This document shows, in pieces, positions 10,660 through 21,918 of a DNA stretch of 64,000 nucleotides. Each line of letters opens with the position of its first letter. Position 1 is the stretch's first letter. This DNA comes from Anisodus tanguticus (taxonomy: Eukaryota > Streptophyta > Magnoliopsida > Solanales > Solanaceae): assembly GCA_034509755.1 (NCBI GenBank), contig CM067561.1:2794646-2858645 (forward strand). Reading direction: 5' to 3'. The position numbers and the translations under genes were made by a program. Below the pieces are notes generated by a model that was not told the DNA's origin, did no database searches, and saw nothing but the letters and a program-made list of their open reading frames with translations.

Positions 10660-11411
10660 ATGTCTAAGTCATTCCCATCCTCGTCCAACCCTTGTACATC
10701 CCTTGCAAAAATAAATGTCTCCTACTCTTTATAAAATCCATTCATGTACCTATATGAAGTAGATATCATACCGGATGAAAATAAAGTGTCTCCAACCGAC
10801 CTACCATTCATAAATCCATATTCCGCTTTTGCCAAAAAGACAAGTTCATCGTGGTTACAAATTCATCCCTTGGTCCAACAAAAAACAAAATGAGTTAAAG
10901 AATATATTCCTGCCTCAAAACTTGACCAGCACCCTATTCTTGCAACTCAAGAGGAACAATTTATCTCTCTCCGAATTCCAGAGGATTTTCCTACACAATG
11001 GAAAAATCATGGTTTCACCCATATTTATTTTGGTGTTGTTACGATTGTGTTGACATATCATGGAAGAAAAGGCCCACCAATCATGGCTCACCTTTCCCTT
11101 CTTGATACTGGATATTATGAGTACCGACATGCAAATTTGGGTACCGCAAAAGTTACTCAAAATAATGGGACAGTCTTTGTCACTATATTTTCAAACTTTA
11201 ACATGTCCCTCTATGATCTATATCTGACGGAGGCCTTAAAAATCCAAGTCCAAATCCAAGGTGATCCACAGGCTAGAGATGTTATTCAAGATACTCTACA
11301 TTATCAAATAGCTTGGGGAGTTCAGAATCATGTTATGTATCTTTTTGTTCCAGGTGGAGAAAATGCTTTGCTCTTAAATGTAAATGCCACCAAAAGAACT
11401 ACCATATGCAA
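10660..11411 (+). pseudogene. EPRV movement-protein (30K-type) fragment
   Basis: A start codon at 10660 follows the primer site. The first frame stops at TAA after 24 codons and again later. The best-preserved part is 11047-11411, where the 30K-type core reads openly, with segments such as LLDTGYYEYRHAN and TVFVTIFSNFN. Pararetrovirus movement proteins form or use tubules through plasmodesmata. Frames change at least twice, so no product is possible. Homology to the opposite-strand copy at 13100-13397 stops at about 11411, where the sequence jumps to the inverted fragment. The family call rests on recognised conserved segments. Confidence 0.75.
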
Positions 11412-13397
11412 GTGGAGTCCATAACATGTGTTGTCATTGTCGGTTCTGATCTTTTTTCTGGAATTAGCTCATCGGTCATCCCTTCATGATCATCATCTAC
11501 TTCAAAAATCTCTGGCTCTCTTGGTTGATTCATGAATATTGGTAGGTTGTCCTCCTCAGAAGAGTCTAGTGAGGAATCTCCACTTGTCTCCAGGCTTTCC
11601 TCCATAGGATCACTATCATATGAATCTTTAGAACTGGATTCTAGGATATTATTCTCCTCTATGTCGTTATTTGGTTGGGCCACATAGAGGTTTGGAACTA
11701 CTTGATTTGATATCATCAAATTTTCTGGGTCAGGGTCTTTAAAGTTTCTCTAAATTCTTTCTTTCGTTTGGACTGCTTTTGAGCCGCAATGGAGTCCTTC
11801 TTTTCCCATACCAATTTTGCAATGTCAAACTCAGGCTCATCTTTTGGTTTTTGAGTAAAGGATATGGGATTTTGTGAAATGGAAGGGAAAGTAGAAAAAG
11901 AGTGGTCTATTTTAGACAGTGAGTATGTCTGTGATGATATGGAGAAAAGGGTGGATTTTGAAGAGTGACTTTGGGTTTCCTATGGTTCAAATGGACCATG
12001 CTTCAGCTGTTGTATTTGTTCTTTGATAGTGGACATCTCCTTTTGTTGGTATTGAAAGAAGTGGAAGAGTAAGGTGTCTGGTGGACAAATCTCATATTGC
12101 ATATTTGTCAGTCTCAATTTCAGGGCTTTGATAAGTCCAGCATGTTGAGAAGATGCTTGGTCCAATTTTTTCTCAATAGTCTCCACCTTGCTCATCATTT
12201 TATTTTGTGTGTGAGCAACATTTCGAATGGAATTGCCAATGTTGGTTAACACCTTATTTTGATAGATGACATTTTCAGATTGCTAATTGATTGGTGCTTC
12301 GATATCACTTGTAGGTGACTTTTCTCTAGTAGGCAGCACACCATTTTTCTTTGAAATATTTGGAGCATGACTTGTACCATCTTTTCTAAAATATTGTTGT
12401 AATGGGAATTAAGGTATGACTAGAGCTTGAAGGGCTTATCATGAATATTTGTGATTTTGGTTTATTTGTGGTTGAGGGCTTTTGGTATGTGTTTGGGCTA
12501 GTTAGTGATGGCCAATTTTAGGGTATGTATGAAACAAGGAATTCATATTTTCCTGGACGGCTATGTGAACCAATAGATGAATCTCTATTTTTATACTTTT
12601 CTCAGAACTCTCTCTCAGAGTTTCTCCCTTATTTCTTTTTTTTCGTGTGGCTCTTCTTGCATGATGTTCATCCCATTTAATTTCATCGTTAAGACATTCT
12701 TGACAATCACACATGATATTCCATGGGCAGTGTCCCGTGAAAGGACATTTGAACCACCATACATCATGACCTTTGCTATCGAACTCATTTATCCAATCAT
12801 GTTCTCTCATGATATCTGGGAGATGCCAAGAGAATATTTCTGGGTCATCTTTATTTGCGAAGCTATAAGTAGGTTGGTACATCTGGAAGGAGAAGGTCGT
12901 TTTATTGGGTTTTTTTTAGGTGAGAGTGGTCAAAACTTATGGAAACTGTTTTGTCATGTTTTTTAACAAAAGTTGGTTCAGACGATTAGAGAGGTTTAAC
13001 AGGTTCTCTCATTTTTTCATAATTTGTGACCTATTAATCAGGAAGAATTTTGACAAGTTCCTCCTTAGAAATTTGCCTTGGGATTTGGATGCACATGGTA
13101 GTTCTTTTGGTGGCATCTACGTTTAAGAGCACAACATTTTCTCCAATAGAAGAGAAAGATCCATAGCATTATTCTGAACTCGCCAAGCTATTTGATAATG
13201 TAGAGTAGCTTGAATAGCATCTCTAGCTTGTGGAGCACCTTCGATTTGGACTTAGATTTTTAAGGCCTCTGTCAGATATGGATCATATAGGGACATGTTG
13301 AAGTTTGAAAATATAGTGACAAAGACTGTCCCAACATTTAGAGTAACTTTTTTGGTACCCAATTTTGCATGTTGGTATGCATAATATCTAGTATAGC
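11411..13397 (-). pseudogene. Inverted EPRV fragment: movement-protein end and region up to the coat protein
   Basis: Reading the reverse strand from 13397, the movement-protein core (13397-13090) matches the plus-strand copy at 11110-11411. It is followed by a Cys/His-containing open segment (12882-12502, with FKCPFTGHCPWN), a probable coiled-coil segment (12252-11980, with IEKKLDQ and IKEQIQQLK) and a strongly acidic Ser/Glu/Asp-rich segment (11719-11399), which is usual just before the coat protein. The coat-protein zinc knuckle itself is not reached. Stops and frame changes separate the open pieces. The fragment points opposite to the array and meets it at about 11411. Functions of the intermediate segments are not known to me. 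Confidence 0.7.
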
Positions 13398-14790
13398 GCT
13401 TATGTATTGGTATGTTGTTAATTAATTAATAGACCTAATTGGGAATTGAGAGTCCCGTATTAGTGAGGTGACGAGCACAAATACGGGCACCGGTGAACTT
13501 AACTTGGGTAATTAACAAACTATTTGATAAACTTGACGGTTATTATGTGTTTAGCCTTTCGGAATGTGAGTGTGTGCATAAATTTGCTTAGGTTGGTATG
13601 TTTGCTAATTAATTGGGCTTGTAGCCGTGTTTGATATTATATCCTTGATTGAACTTGTCATGCATTCATCACTCTACATCTCATTTAAATACTTGAAAAG
13701 AAACTGATAAATACTGATTGTATTGATTATGTTGATTACATGGTGTACGCATATCCATATCATTCATACATATTATAATTGGCATTAAACTGTTGAGATA
13801 TTGCTGAAAGAGCCTTGGGAAGCTGGTTGGATATGGCACATGATACGAGAGTGATGATTGATGATGACATTATAGCCACACATCTAGTATCTGATGAGAT
13901 CAGATGGGTATATGGACCTCATGAGTCCACCATGGGTCACATCACAACTATTGCAGCAATGTGTGTATACCAGGTACTTGTGGCCATTGCATGATGCATA
14001 TTATTTGCATTGAATTCATCCATATTCTAATATGTATTTGGTGCTATGTGTGCTCGGTGTTGATCTCTGATAAACTTATACTCTTTTGGTTTGATAGAAG
14101 GAATATTATTGGCTTACACTTATATATTGCTGTAGAACTTGAGTGGAGTATCTTGATGGGTCTAGACGCCCTGAATGGGGGTTAGGCTGAACCTTGTTAC
14201 AAACCTGAGAATGTAAGAGTACTTGTACAATCTCGAACTGTAGACTTATTGCTAGGTTAGTTAACTGATTACTTATTATGTTTAACTAGCTAATTAGTAG
14301 AAAGGTATCGAAAAGTACCAACCCTCGCCACCGTTATAGTTAGGATTGATTGATGATGCTGCTGACTACACGTGTTTTCCGTACTCACTCTACGCTTGAT
14401 ACACTCTATGTACAGGTACTGAGCGGGACGACGGAGGGGCAGATAGAGCTTAGCTTGTTGGCGATTACTTGGAGAGTCCAGGGTGAGCCACTGATGCATT
14501 CTCGGTACTGGAACTCTTTTATCTACTTTATGTTTATGTCATTGTTACTTCCAAACAGTATTTATTGTTCACGTTCAGACTTGTACTCGATTTAGAGCTT
14601 TGTATTCATGACTACCGGATCATTGGGGTTTTTCTTCAGATTATATATTTATTATTAAGACTTGTTAAAATTACTTCTTCTCTGCTTCTTTTTTTCCCCA
14701 TTTATTCTTATGTTGTATGAATGGAGTTCGCCTATGGGTTAGGGTTGGTTCCCTCACGGCACAATGAGTTTTTGGATCGTGACATACAGT
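13398..14790 (+). other. Decayed LTR-like repeat, no gene
   Basis: No coding homology is visible. The stretch around 14410-14480 (ggtactgagcgggacgacgg) and the end near 14730-14788 (gggttggttccctcacgg ... ggatcgtgaca) resemble the transcribed part and the 3' end of solanaceous Ty3-gypsy chromovirus LTRs. Boundaries and a target duplication were not found. Confidence 0.3.
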
Positions 14791-15257
14791 AACTGAACAA
14801 AGAAATAACAAATAAGTCGTCTGAAAATTCAGAAGTTCAAAAATATCTAACCGATAAGTCAGGGTTAACATTCCATTGCTTTTAGTAGTGAGAGAAACGT
14901 TAATAGACATAAGAAAATACACTACCTTTAAGTAGTGAGAGTGATGTTGAGAAAAGAACACTATATGAAGTAGTTAATATTTCAATATCGAAATGCAATA
15001 AAGAAAATATTAAGACTCAGGGACATGATAGTGCGACTATAATAGTAGTAGTACTTAGTCGTAGTGGGAGAATAATAATCAAGATATGTTCGGTGTACTT
15101 TTGGGAGAGTTTCATAATAGGATCCCTGAAAAGAAATACATTTTTTTGGAAAATTTCATGATAGGATCCCCTAAGATCTTAGTATAGAACCGGTCAGTCA
15201 CGATGAAGCACTACCAAACCGAAGTTGCATCAGAAAACAACTTGACAAGTTTTTTTT

Positions 15258-15342
15258 TTGCAAAGAGCTTATTGGCTAAGACTTTTGATAGTCGTGCAAA
15301 AGGAATACATGTGAAAGTTGTAGATGCATGATTAAGAGTCTA
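15258..15342 (+). pseudogene. Ty1-copia pol C-terminal tail
   Basis: A short stretch ending in a stop at about 15331 reads LLAKTFDSRAKGIHVKVVDA. This resembles the last residues of copia RNase H and directly precedes a polypurine tract (aagtgggaga) and an LTR. The region 14790-15257 upstream holds no recognisable coding sequence and is probably a deleted internal part. Confidence 0.45.
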
Positions 15343-15352
15343 AGTGGGAGAT

Positions 15353-16795
15353 TGTTGGGGTATATACCATTAACCATGTGTTTAGATATGGTATGTTCTA
15401 ACAATTGTCATGGTTAAAAGTCTAAGTGGGAGATTGTTGGGATATATACTATTAACCATGTGTTTGGATATAGTATTTATTATAGAATAATTGTTTATTC
15501 AATTTTAATAAAAATTAAATATATCATGTATTAGTATGTGTGTCCTTTACTTATATAGTAAATGATTTAGTGTACAGAGTTTAGCTTATACACAGAAGAT
15601 TAAATCATTGATTCTTATAAGTATTAAGTTAATCTTCACAATATAAAATGAAAATTGGACAAAGTTATCGGTATGATTGTAGCACAAGATTAAATATAAT
15701 GTATCTTCATTATGGGAACAATATAATTCCGACTTCTTGTGGTAGTACATTTTGTATATATTGAACAGACCAAGTATAGGTAAGTGTTTTGTACTGAATA
15801 TGTAAAACAGCATCTCTAACTCATTAAATGTACTTATACTCTTAATTTTGATATGATTATTATGATCAAGGTGATTTATTTATTATTTTGATTTATCAAA
15901 AGGTACTACTCTATTGTGATTCAATGTATCTAATATGTTGGATAGTAACAAATGACATTTGAGAAATAATAATTAGTTGATAGAATTCATGTCTCGACTT
16001 TGGGATTGATGATATCCCTTTATGGATGCTTATAAGTTCGCATGTGAAAACCTTGCAGGTGAATTTTATATCCGTCACATGAAATAAGTTAAGTGAAAGT
16101 ACAAATGATTTAATTAATCAATAAATTAAATTATTAGTAATTTAATTTAATTAATTGGTATCTGTAATCTCAACATGGAGAGTTAAATAAGATTTAATGA
16201 AAGATTTTAAAATTAAACTAAGGAGTGCAATTACAGATTTTTAGTAGAATAATCTGTAATTTATTGTGGTAGGATTAATTCATTCAGATTTCGAATTAAT
16301 ACCACAATTGCAAGCCTCGTTATTAAATATGTCGTCCCTGCTATGCCTAAATATTTTTTAACTTGGAAAATAATATTCTTGGGGGAAAAGCAAGCCGACA
16401 CATTTTTTACTAGGGTTTACACCCTAAAACGTGGTTATAAATAGAATGTTTTCAGCCCTAAGAGTGACACCTTTTCCTGAACCGTAGTACTTGCACACAC
16501 GAGTATTCTCAGTCTAAAAGCTAATTAGGTTACATAGCAGAAGACTGCAGACCGTGAAACTGGAGGATGATCTCGTGGATAGTTTCTGCTCATAATTGAA
16601 GATTCGATTCTTGGTTGTTGTCATGCTTTAAGAGATAAGTATCGAATTTATATTTGACTGAAATATATGATTACGTGTTGTCTATATTACATGCAAGTTT
16701 GATCTTGGCTATTTGTTTCCGGTGTTTATGCATGTATTCTATCATTGTTTAAGTTCATTTAATTAAGAAAAAATAAGAAATTTGTAGGACCAACA
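15353..16795 (+). mobile_element. Ty1-copia 3' LTR with duplicated left edge
   Basis: The LTR proper runs from TGTTGG at 15435 to CCAACA at 16790-16795 (1361 bp) with inverted ends TGTTGG/CCAACA. A TATA box TATAAATA lies at 16436-16443. The polypurine tract gtctaagtgggagat and the first LTR bases occur twice, at 15338 and 15420, 82 bp apart, so the left edge is tandemly duplicated. No second LTR is present in the window. Confidence 0.7.
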
Positions 16796-17864
16796 TAAGA
16801 ATAACTAATTATTTTCTCACTTAATTCATAAAGACACTTTTGCAACCTCGGCAGTTGATTAAATTTAAGTGGATAAATAAAAGGCAGAATATATTAAAGC
16901 TATATGTACAAAGGAAATATTGGCAGTGTGGAGAAAAGAAAGCAATGCAATTTCCCCCTAAAATCTACTTAGTTTTCAACTCAAATTAAGTAAACAAAGA
17001 AAAGAAAATAACTTTCTTTCACTCTCTTCTTCTTTCTTGCTTTTCAAACAAAACAAAATAAAATAAAATAAAATAAAGGGATAATAGCATTTTTGGTCTA
17101 TTAATTATTGATAAATTTTAACTCATGTCCTTGTAATATCTTATTAAGCACATTAAATTTTTAATTAATAAAAATATGCCTTTTTTATTCTTTTTCTTGT
17201 AAATATTGACTAATATCAAATATTATTAACCGTTCAATTATTATTTGACTATGTGTTATGTCAAGCTTGTACTGCTACTTCATTATTAAGGGTAATATAT
17301 TTCTAAAAATAATCCAAACATAGCATACTTCCTATATAAAAGGACCAAAATACACATTTTAATTATCTGAAAGTTAAATATATCGAATCATATATCTCAA
17401 AGATGACTTCATTATGTTTCTGATTTCCATATACTTGACACTTGTAAATTGTAATGTTCGGATGTTGGGTTGTTTGGCTTATGATTACAAGTTAGTTGTA
17501 ATCTTAAAAAACAGAAATTATCATATAACTATTATTTTGTGGGGAGATTTTATGTTGAAATGACGATGAAATTCTTTAAAGAAATGAAAGATAATAAATC
17601 AAATCTTGGCTTTAGGATCAACTATTCATGTCGATAGTGGGCTAAACTTTGATTGTTCATCTTCTTAACTTCGAAAGATATCCAAATTCAATTATGTTGA
17701 TCATGATATATTACGATCCACATTGATCATTCACAGAAATTTGTATTTTATATTTTCATGTATTATTATTTATTGAAAGCTTTGCTTCAATATTATTAAT
17801 ATAATTTTACAACTGTATACTACATAACTCATAATATACGTGCAACGCACGTGTCGAAAAATTA

Positions 17865-17900
<36 letters not shown>

Positions 17901-18139
17901 TATAACATGTGTAAACATTCTATAATAGTCTGTGACAACATGTTACTTGAGCACCTGGTAAAAAAAATTGGAATGTTGGAGGCCATTAAGAAGTTCATGC
18001 AATAACCACGTTAATTTGTATGCCAACTACGGCTAATGATACGAAGGATATCACTTGAATGATAATATTTCTACGAACAGTATTAGAAGTGATTTAGGGT
18101 ATAAAAAGAATTTTAACTCCAAGCAAATTTGAGAATGCG
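16796..18139. other. AT-rich stretch without a recognised gene
   Basis: No coding homology was seen. Short simple repeats (aaaata around 17050) and a small palindrome cgtgcaacgcacg at 17840-17852 are present. The palindrome sits beside the TA microsatellite. Confidence 0.5.
17866..17896. repeat. (TA)n microsatellite
   Basis: About 31 bases of uninterrupted TA dinucleotide. Confidence 0.95.
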
Positions 18140-18344
18140 GGTGTTTGAATTGACTTATTTTAAATGTTTTTTGGCTTTAAAGCTCTTTTTTATTTTTTAA
18201 GGTGTTCGTGTGAGATAAAAAGTGTTTTAAGCACTTATATTTAAGCTAAAAATGTATAAAAATAAGTCAAAAATCAAAAGTTGGGTAGGACCAACTTATG
18301 GCTTTTAGCTTATAAGACACTCTTAAAAATTCAATCCAAACACC
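18140..18344. mobile_element. MITE, hAT-like candidate
   Basis: The ends GGTGTTTGAATTGA and the reverse complement of TCAATCCAAACACC form terminal inverted repeats with one mismatch. The 205-bp interior has the partly self-complementary AAGTGC/AAGCAC composition of common plant hAT-like MITEs. No clear 8-bp target duplication was found. Confidence 0.6.
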
Positions 18345-18886
18345 ATCAATATACGGCAGACTAAAATTTCAAAAGAACGATACAGGGCCTAAATTAAAAA
18401 ATATATACCTCTTAATATATAAGGAATTTGGCCAAGATTCCCGATGAAAGATGTAGCCCGTGAGTCTAGATTTTCAATGGTTCAAAGTTTTCGTAATTTG
18501 GACATCTCTATGAGAAGTTGTGAGCGTTTTACTGAAAAGTATCAAGAAAGAGAGTACAACACGTGAAACGAGAAGTACAAGTCGTCGAAGTAGCCTGAGT
18601 TGTATAATAAATAGTTGCAGGCAACAGCTATTTTGTTGAACCGTTTTGAGTTAGGGCTTGGAGCAAAGATGGATATTGAACTTGGGGTTTTATCTACTAA
18701 TTAAGATGAGTTTCTAGTGATGTTTTGGTGCAATTACAACTCCTTAATGCTTGTTTAACACTTGAATCCTTGAAAAAATATAGATTTTCAAGAACTACCT
18801 TTAATGGAAATTTTTAAGATTAGTCCTCAAGAAGTGATCTCACTACTCAATTTTCATAGTGTAAATGAGTATATAAAAGATGATTT
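18345..18886. other. Unannotated AT-rich stretch
   Basis: No gene, RNA or repeat was recognised here. Confidence 0.5.
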
Positions 18887-19199
18887 TGTAACAGCCCAGT
18901 CTGCCAGTGATATTGTGCGCTCTGGACCTAGGTTCGCATGACTTTAAAACGAGCCCCTAATGTCTAAAACTTCTTCTTTATATACCCAATATCCCTCATG
19001 TGTTTTGCCGATGTAGGATTTCCTTGCTGGAGTGTCACATACACCCACTCTTGTGGATTTAGCATCCTTGCTGAGCTTTTTCCCACCACATGGAATTTTC
19101 CTAGACTCAGGATTGAGCTTTGTCCCGCCTACCAGAGATTTGCCTAAACTCGGTCGAAGTCTGACCCACCATTGACAAGGCTGACACAAAAGTGTTACG
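18887..19199 (+). mobile_element. TRIM-like solo LTR
   Basis: The element starts TGTAACAGCCCAG and ends near TGTTACG. It has the internal order TTTAAAACG, TATA-like tatataccc and CCGATGTAGGATT known from a widespread plant short-LTR family (TGTAACAGCCC ... CCGATGTGGGAT). Length is about 313 bp. No duplicated target was found, and an 81-codon reverse-strand frame inside it is not a gene. Confidence 0.5.
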
Positions 19200-19254
19200 G
19201 TTCGCTCTTACACTGGCGTATAAAAAATACTTCATAACTTGACATTTTGTTCGT

Positions 19255-19380
19255 TTCTTAAACAGAGTCGCCACCTAATTGATTATGGGAAATTAGGAAA
19301 CTATTTTGTTTAAGGTTATTTTATGAAAATCTTTTTTAAAAATACCAAAGTTTGAGTAAGGGTCTTATAATGTTGCACTT
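19255..19380 (-). other. Fragment of Tat/Ogre-type LTR end
   Basis: On the reverse strand the fragment carries TAGGTGGCGACTCTGTTTAAG, the same motif found near the end of the 3.8 kb LTR at 36662-40442 (reverse strand). It is only a fragment, with undefined limits. Confidence 0.35.
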
Positions 19381-19523
19381 ACCTAGGGGTGTTCACGGGA
19401 ACCGACAAAATAAATCGATATTTTTAGGTTTGATTTCTAATATTAAGAACTGACAAAATTTGATTTGACTTTGATTTAAGTAAATAATAACCGTAAAAAA
19501 TCTGAACCGAACCGACCATTCAA

Positions 19524-19550
19524 ATATATATATATATATATATATATATA
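19524..19550. repeat. (AT)n microsatellite
   Basis: About 27 bases of AT dinucleotide, next to an unannotated stretch with a taggggtgttcacggg end like some plant MITEs. Confidence 0.9.
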
Positions 19551-19823
19551 CAAAACAACAACAACTAGATGTAACTATTTTCTATTACGCCCCAAACCTA
19601 GGGAGGAGCGCCCGGCACCCGATATCTCACTTGACTGAGCGTACGAAAGTGAAAGCATACTGCGGAGCCTACAGAACATTTAGGCCAACAAGGCCTCAAT
19701 ATACAACAAACTATAAGAAAACACAATAATCCTCTGTCAGGCCGGCAAGGCCACAACATAACAACTAGTAGACAGGATGGACATAACATCTTGAATACAT
19801 GAACAGCCCAAAACATGTATATA

Positions 19824-21918
19824 CAGTAAAACCTCTATAAATTAATATTGTTGGGACCATGATTAACCGATAAATTAATATTTCTTAAATTAAATTAAAG
19901 AGAGTTTTGTAATTTATTGAAGTTAAATTTTGATTACGTAAAAAACATTGTATCTTAGAAAAATTCATGTATCATATTACATAATTGAATTACATAGATT
20001 CATTGTACATAACATTAATGAAAACTAATAAATAATGTTCATTGTTTCTTAATAATTAAGTATTATTCATTGTATTTTTACTAAAAACATTCAATGCATG
20101 ATGATGATAGAAAATACTATATAAATAAGATAAAAAATTTCTTGAAACCACACCCAACAATGGCTCATTATCTAAAAGGTGTCACGAAATCAACAATGAC
20201 GGATCAAATACGCAAAGAATTATGTGAGTACAAGAGAGATCATTCGACATGCACTCAAAAAGATTTGCAGTTGTGACTTGAAGAAAAGTTTCATTTGAAA
20301 GTTAGTCAAGGTACAACCTCAAACACACTCAAACGATCAGCTGAGTATCTTTCATCCAACTTAGAAAGAGGAAGGGATATCAAGCGGCACAAACCAGCAA
20401 AATTTCCAGATATGGAGAAGGTTGTTTATGAGTGGTTTCTCCAGTACCAAGATCATGTGAATATGACCAGAGAGCTAATTTTGGAGAAGGAAAGAGATAC
20501 AATGAAACTTGTATATCCTCCACAAGATTCTGAGCACCAATTTTCTCAAGGTTGGCTTGAGAAATTCAAGCTACGACACGGTATCAAGTCACTTCGTCAT
20601 TTTGGAGAGAGTGGTTCGGTTGATATACAAGACATCGAGAAGAAATTGGAGGCTATAAGGGAAAAAATAGATAAGTTCCCTATAAAAGATGTTTTTAATA
20701 TGGATGAAACTGGTTTGTTTTACAGGTTACAAGCTGATCATTCTCTTGCTACAAAGCAACTTGAAGGAAGAAAACAAGACAAAGAAAGGCTAATAGTTGT
20801 TATTTGTTGCAATGAGGATGGCTCTGGAAAAATCCCTTTATGAATTATTGGAAAATATGCAAAGCCACGTTGCTTCAAGAATGTCAACATGAATAGCTTG
20901 AATTGTCACTATCGTGCCAACAAAAGAGCTTGGATGACAAGTGTGCTTTTTGATGAATATATCCGTTGGTTTGATAAAAATGCATGGTAGAAGAATTTTG
21001 TTTGTGGTAGATAATTGTCCAGCACATCCAAGAAATATTGAAGGGTTATAGAATTTTAAGTTATTCTTCTTACCACCCAACATGACATCAAAAATTCAAC
21101 TTTGTGATGCTGGAATAATAAGAGCTTTCAAGATGCACTATCGTAGGAGATTTTACCATGGGATTTTAAAAGGTTACGAGTTGGGACAATCTGATCCAGG
21201 TAAGATTAATGTTTTGGATGCTATAAATCATGCAGTCTCGGCTTGGATAGTTAATGTTCAGCAAGAGACAATAGCAAATTATTTTCAACACTGCAAAATT
21301 CGTTCATGTGATAAAGTCTCAAGGAATTTAGATGAACCCACTAGTGAAAACGACATTCATGAACTTGAGGTCATGATTAATGATCTCGGCTATCGCAATA
21401 AAATGGATGCCAATAGCCTATTGGACTACCCGACTGAAAATGATACATGTTCAGAAGTCTAGAGCTTAGAAGAAATTGTGGCTACTATCCTTGAAAATGA
21501 TACAGATGATGAAGTTGGTGACGATACAGTACCTTTGGAACTAGTTACGCGTAAGGAAGCACTTATCACGTCTAGAACTCTTCACAAATTTTTGGTGCAG
21601 TTTGACAATACAACACCAGAAATTGTGGATACAATAAGAAAAGTTAGATATGAGCTCCAACTAGACTTCAATTTTAAGAAAAAACAAACAACACTAGAAT
21701 CATATTTCAGTAAATTGTCTTAGTTATGTTTCTATAAGTTTATATAATTATTAATTTATGTTATTAATGGGACCCTATATTTACATAGGGGTTTTTTGAA
21801 AATATATTATCTTATCGAAATTTGTTAATTTATCAACTAGCCCAAGTCAGGACCGAAGAAAATATTATCTTAGAGAATTTATTAATTTATCGAGTATCAA
21901 TTTATAGAGGTTTTACTG
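19824..21918 (+). mobile_element. pogo-like transposon (Lemi1/Emigrant type)
   Basis: The left end CAGTAAAACCTCTATAAATT and the reverse complement of the right end agree for the first 20 bases. This terminal repeat is the one known for the Arabidopsis Emigrant MITE and its pogo-like partner Lemi1. The element is flanked by TA at 19822-19823 and 21919-21920, the target of the Tc1/mariner/pogo superfamily. At 2095 bp it encodes a transposase relic (20094-21723), so it is a decayed coding copy, not a MITE. It is inserted in the reverse-strand gypsy LTR. Confidence 0.93.
20094..21723 (+). pseudogene. pogo/CENP-B-like DDD transposase, disabled
   Basis: This is a helix-turn-helix plus CENP-B-like DNA-binding N-terminus (20094-20640) followed by a DDE-superfamily core. 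Visible catalytic landmarks are FNMDETGLFYR (first Asp, about 20695), VVDNCPAHPR (second Asp, about 21007) and SKIQLCDAGIIRAF (third Asp, about 21100, where the family usually has Pro before Cys). In-frame stops lie at 20274 (TGA), 20841 (TGA), about 21050 (TAG) and 21460 (TAG). A frame change lies near 20974 in an A-run. The protein would be about 540 residues and would cut and paste elements with the CAGTAAAACC ends. The 20841 TGA most likely replaces Trp, consistent with G-to-A decay. Confidence 0.88.

Noticed and set aside
12577..12966. Plus-strand 129-codon frame
   Set aside because: Antisense to the better-supported EPRV segment on the reverse strand (12882-12502).
10660..13397. An intact, potentially replicating pararetrovirus
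   Set aside because: No unit has a continuous polyprotein. The reverse transcriptase catalytic motif is mutated and the coat protein is absent from the window.
14671..14961. 96-codon reverse-strand frame
   Set aside because: No homology. It lies in decayed repeat sequence.
17838..17860. Palindrome cgtgcaacgcacg beside the TA repeat as an element end
   Set aside because: The motif is familiar from plant repeats, but no partner end or duplication could be found.
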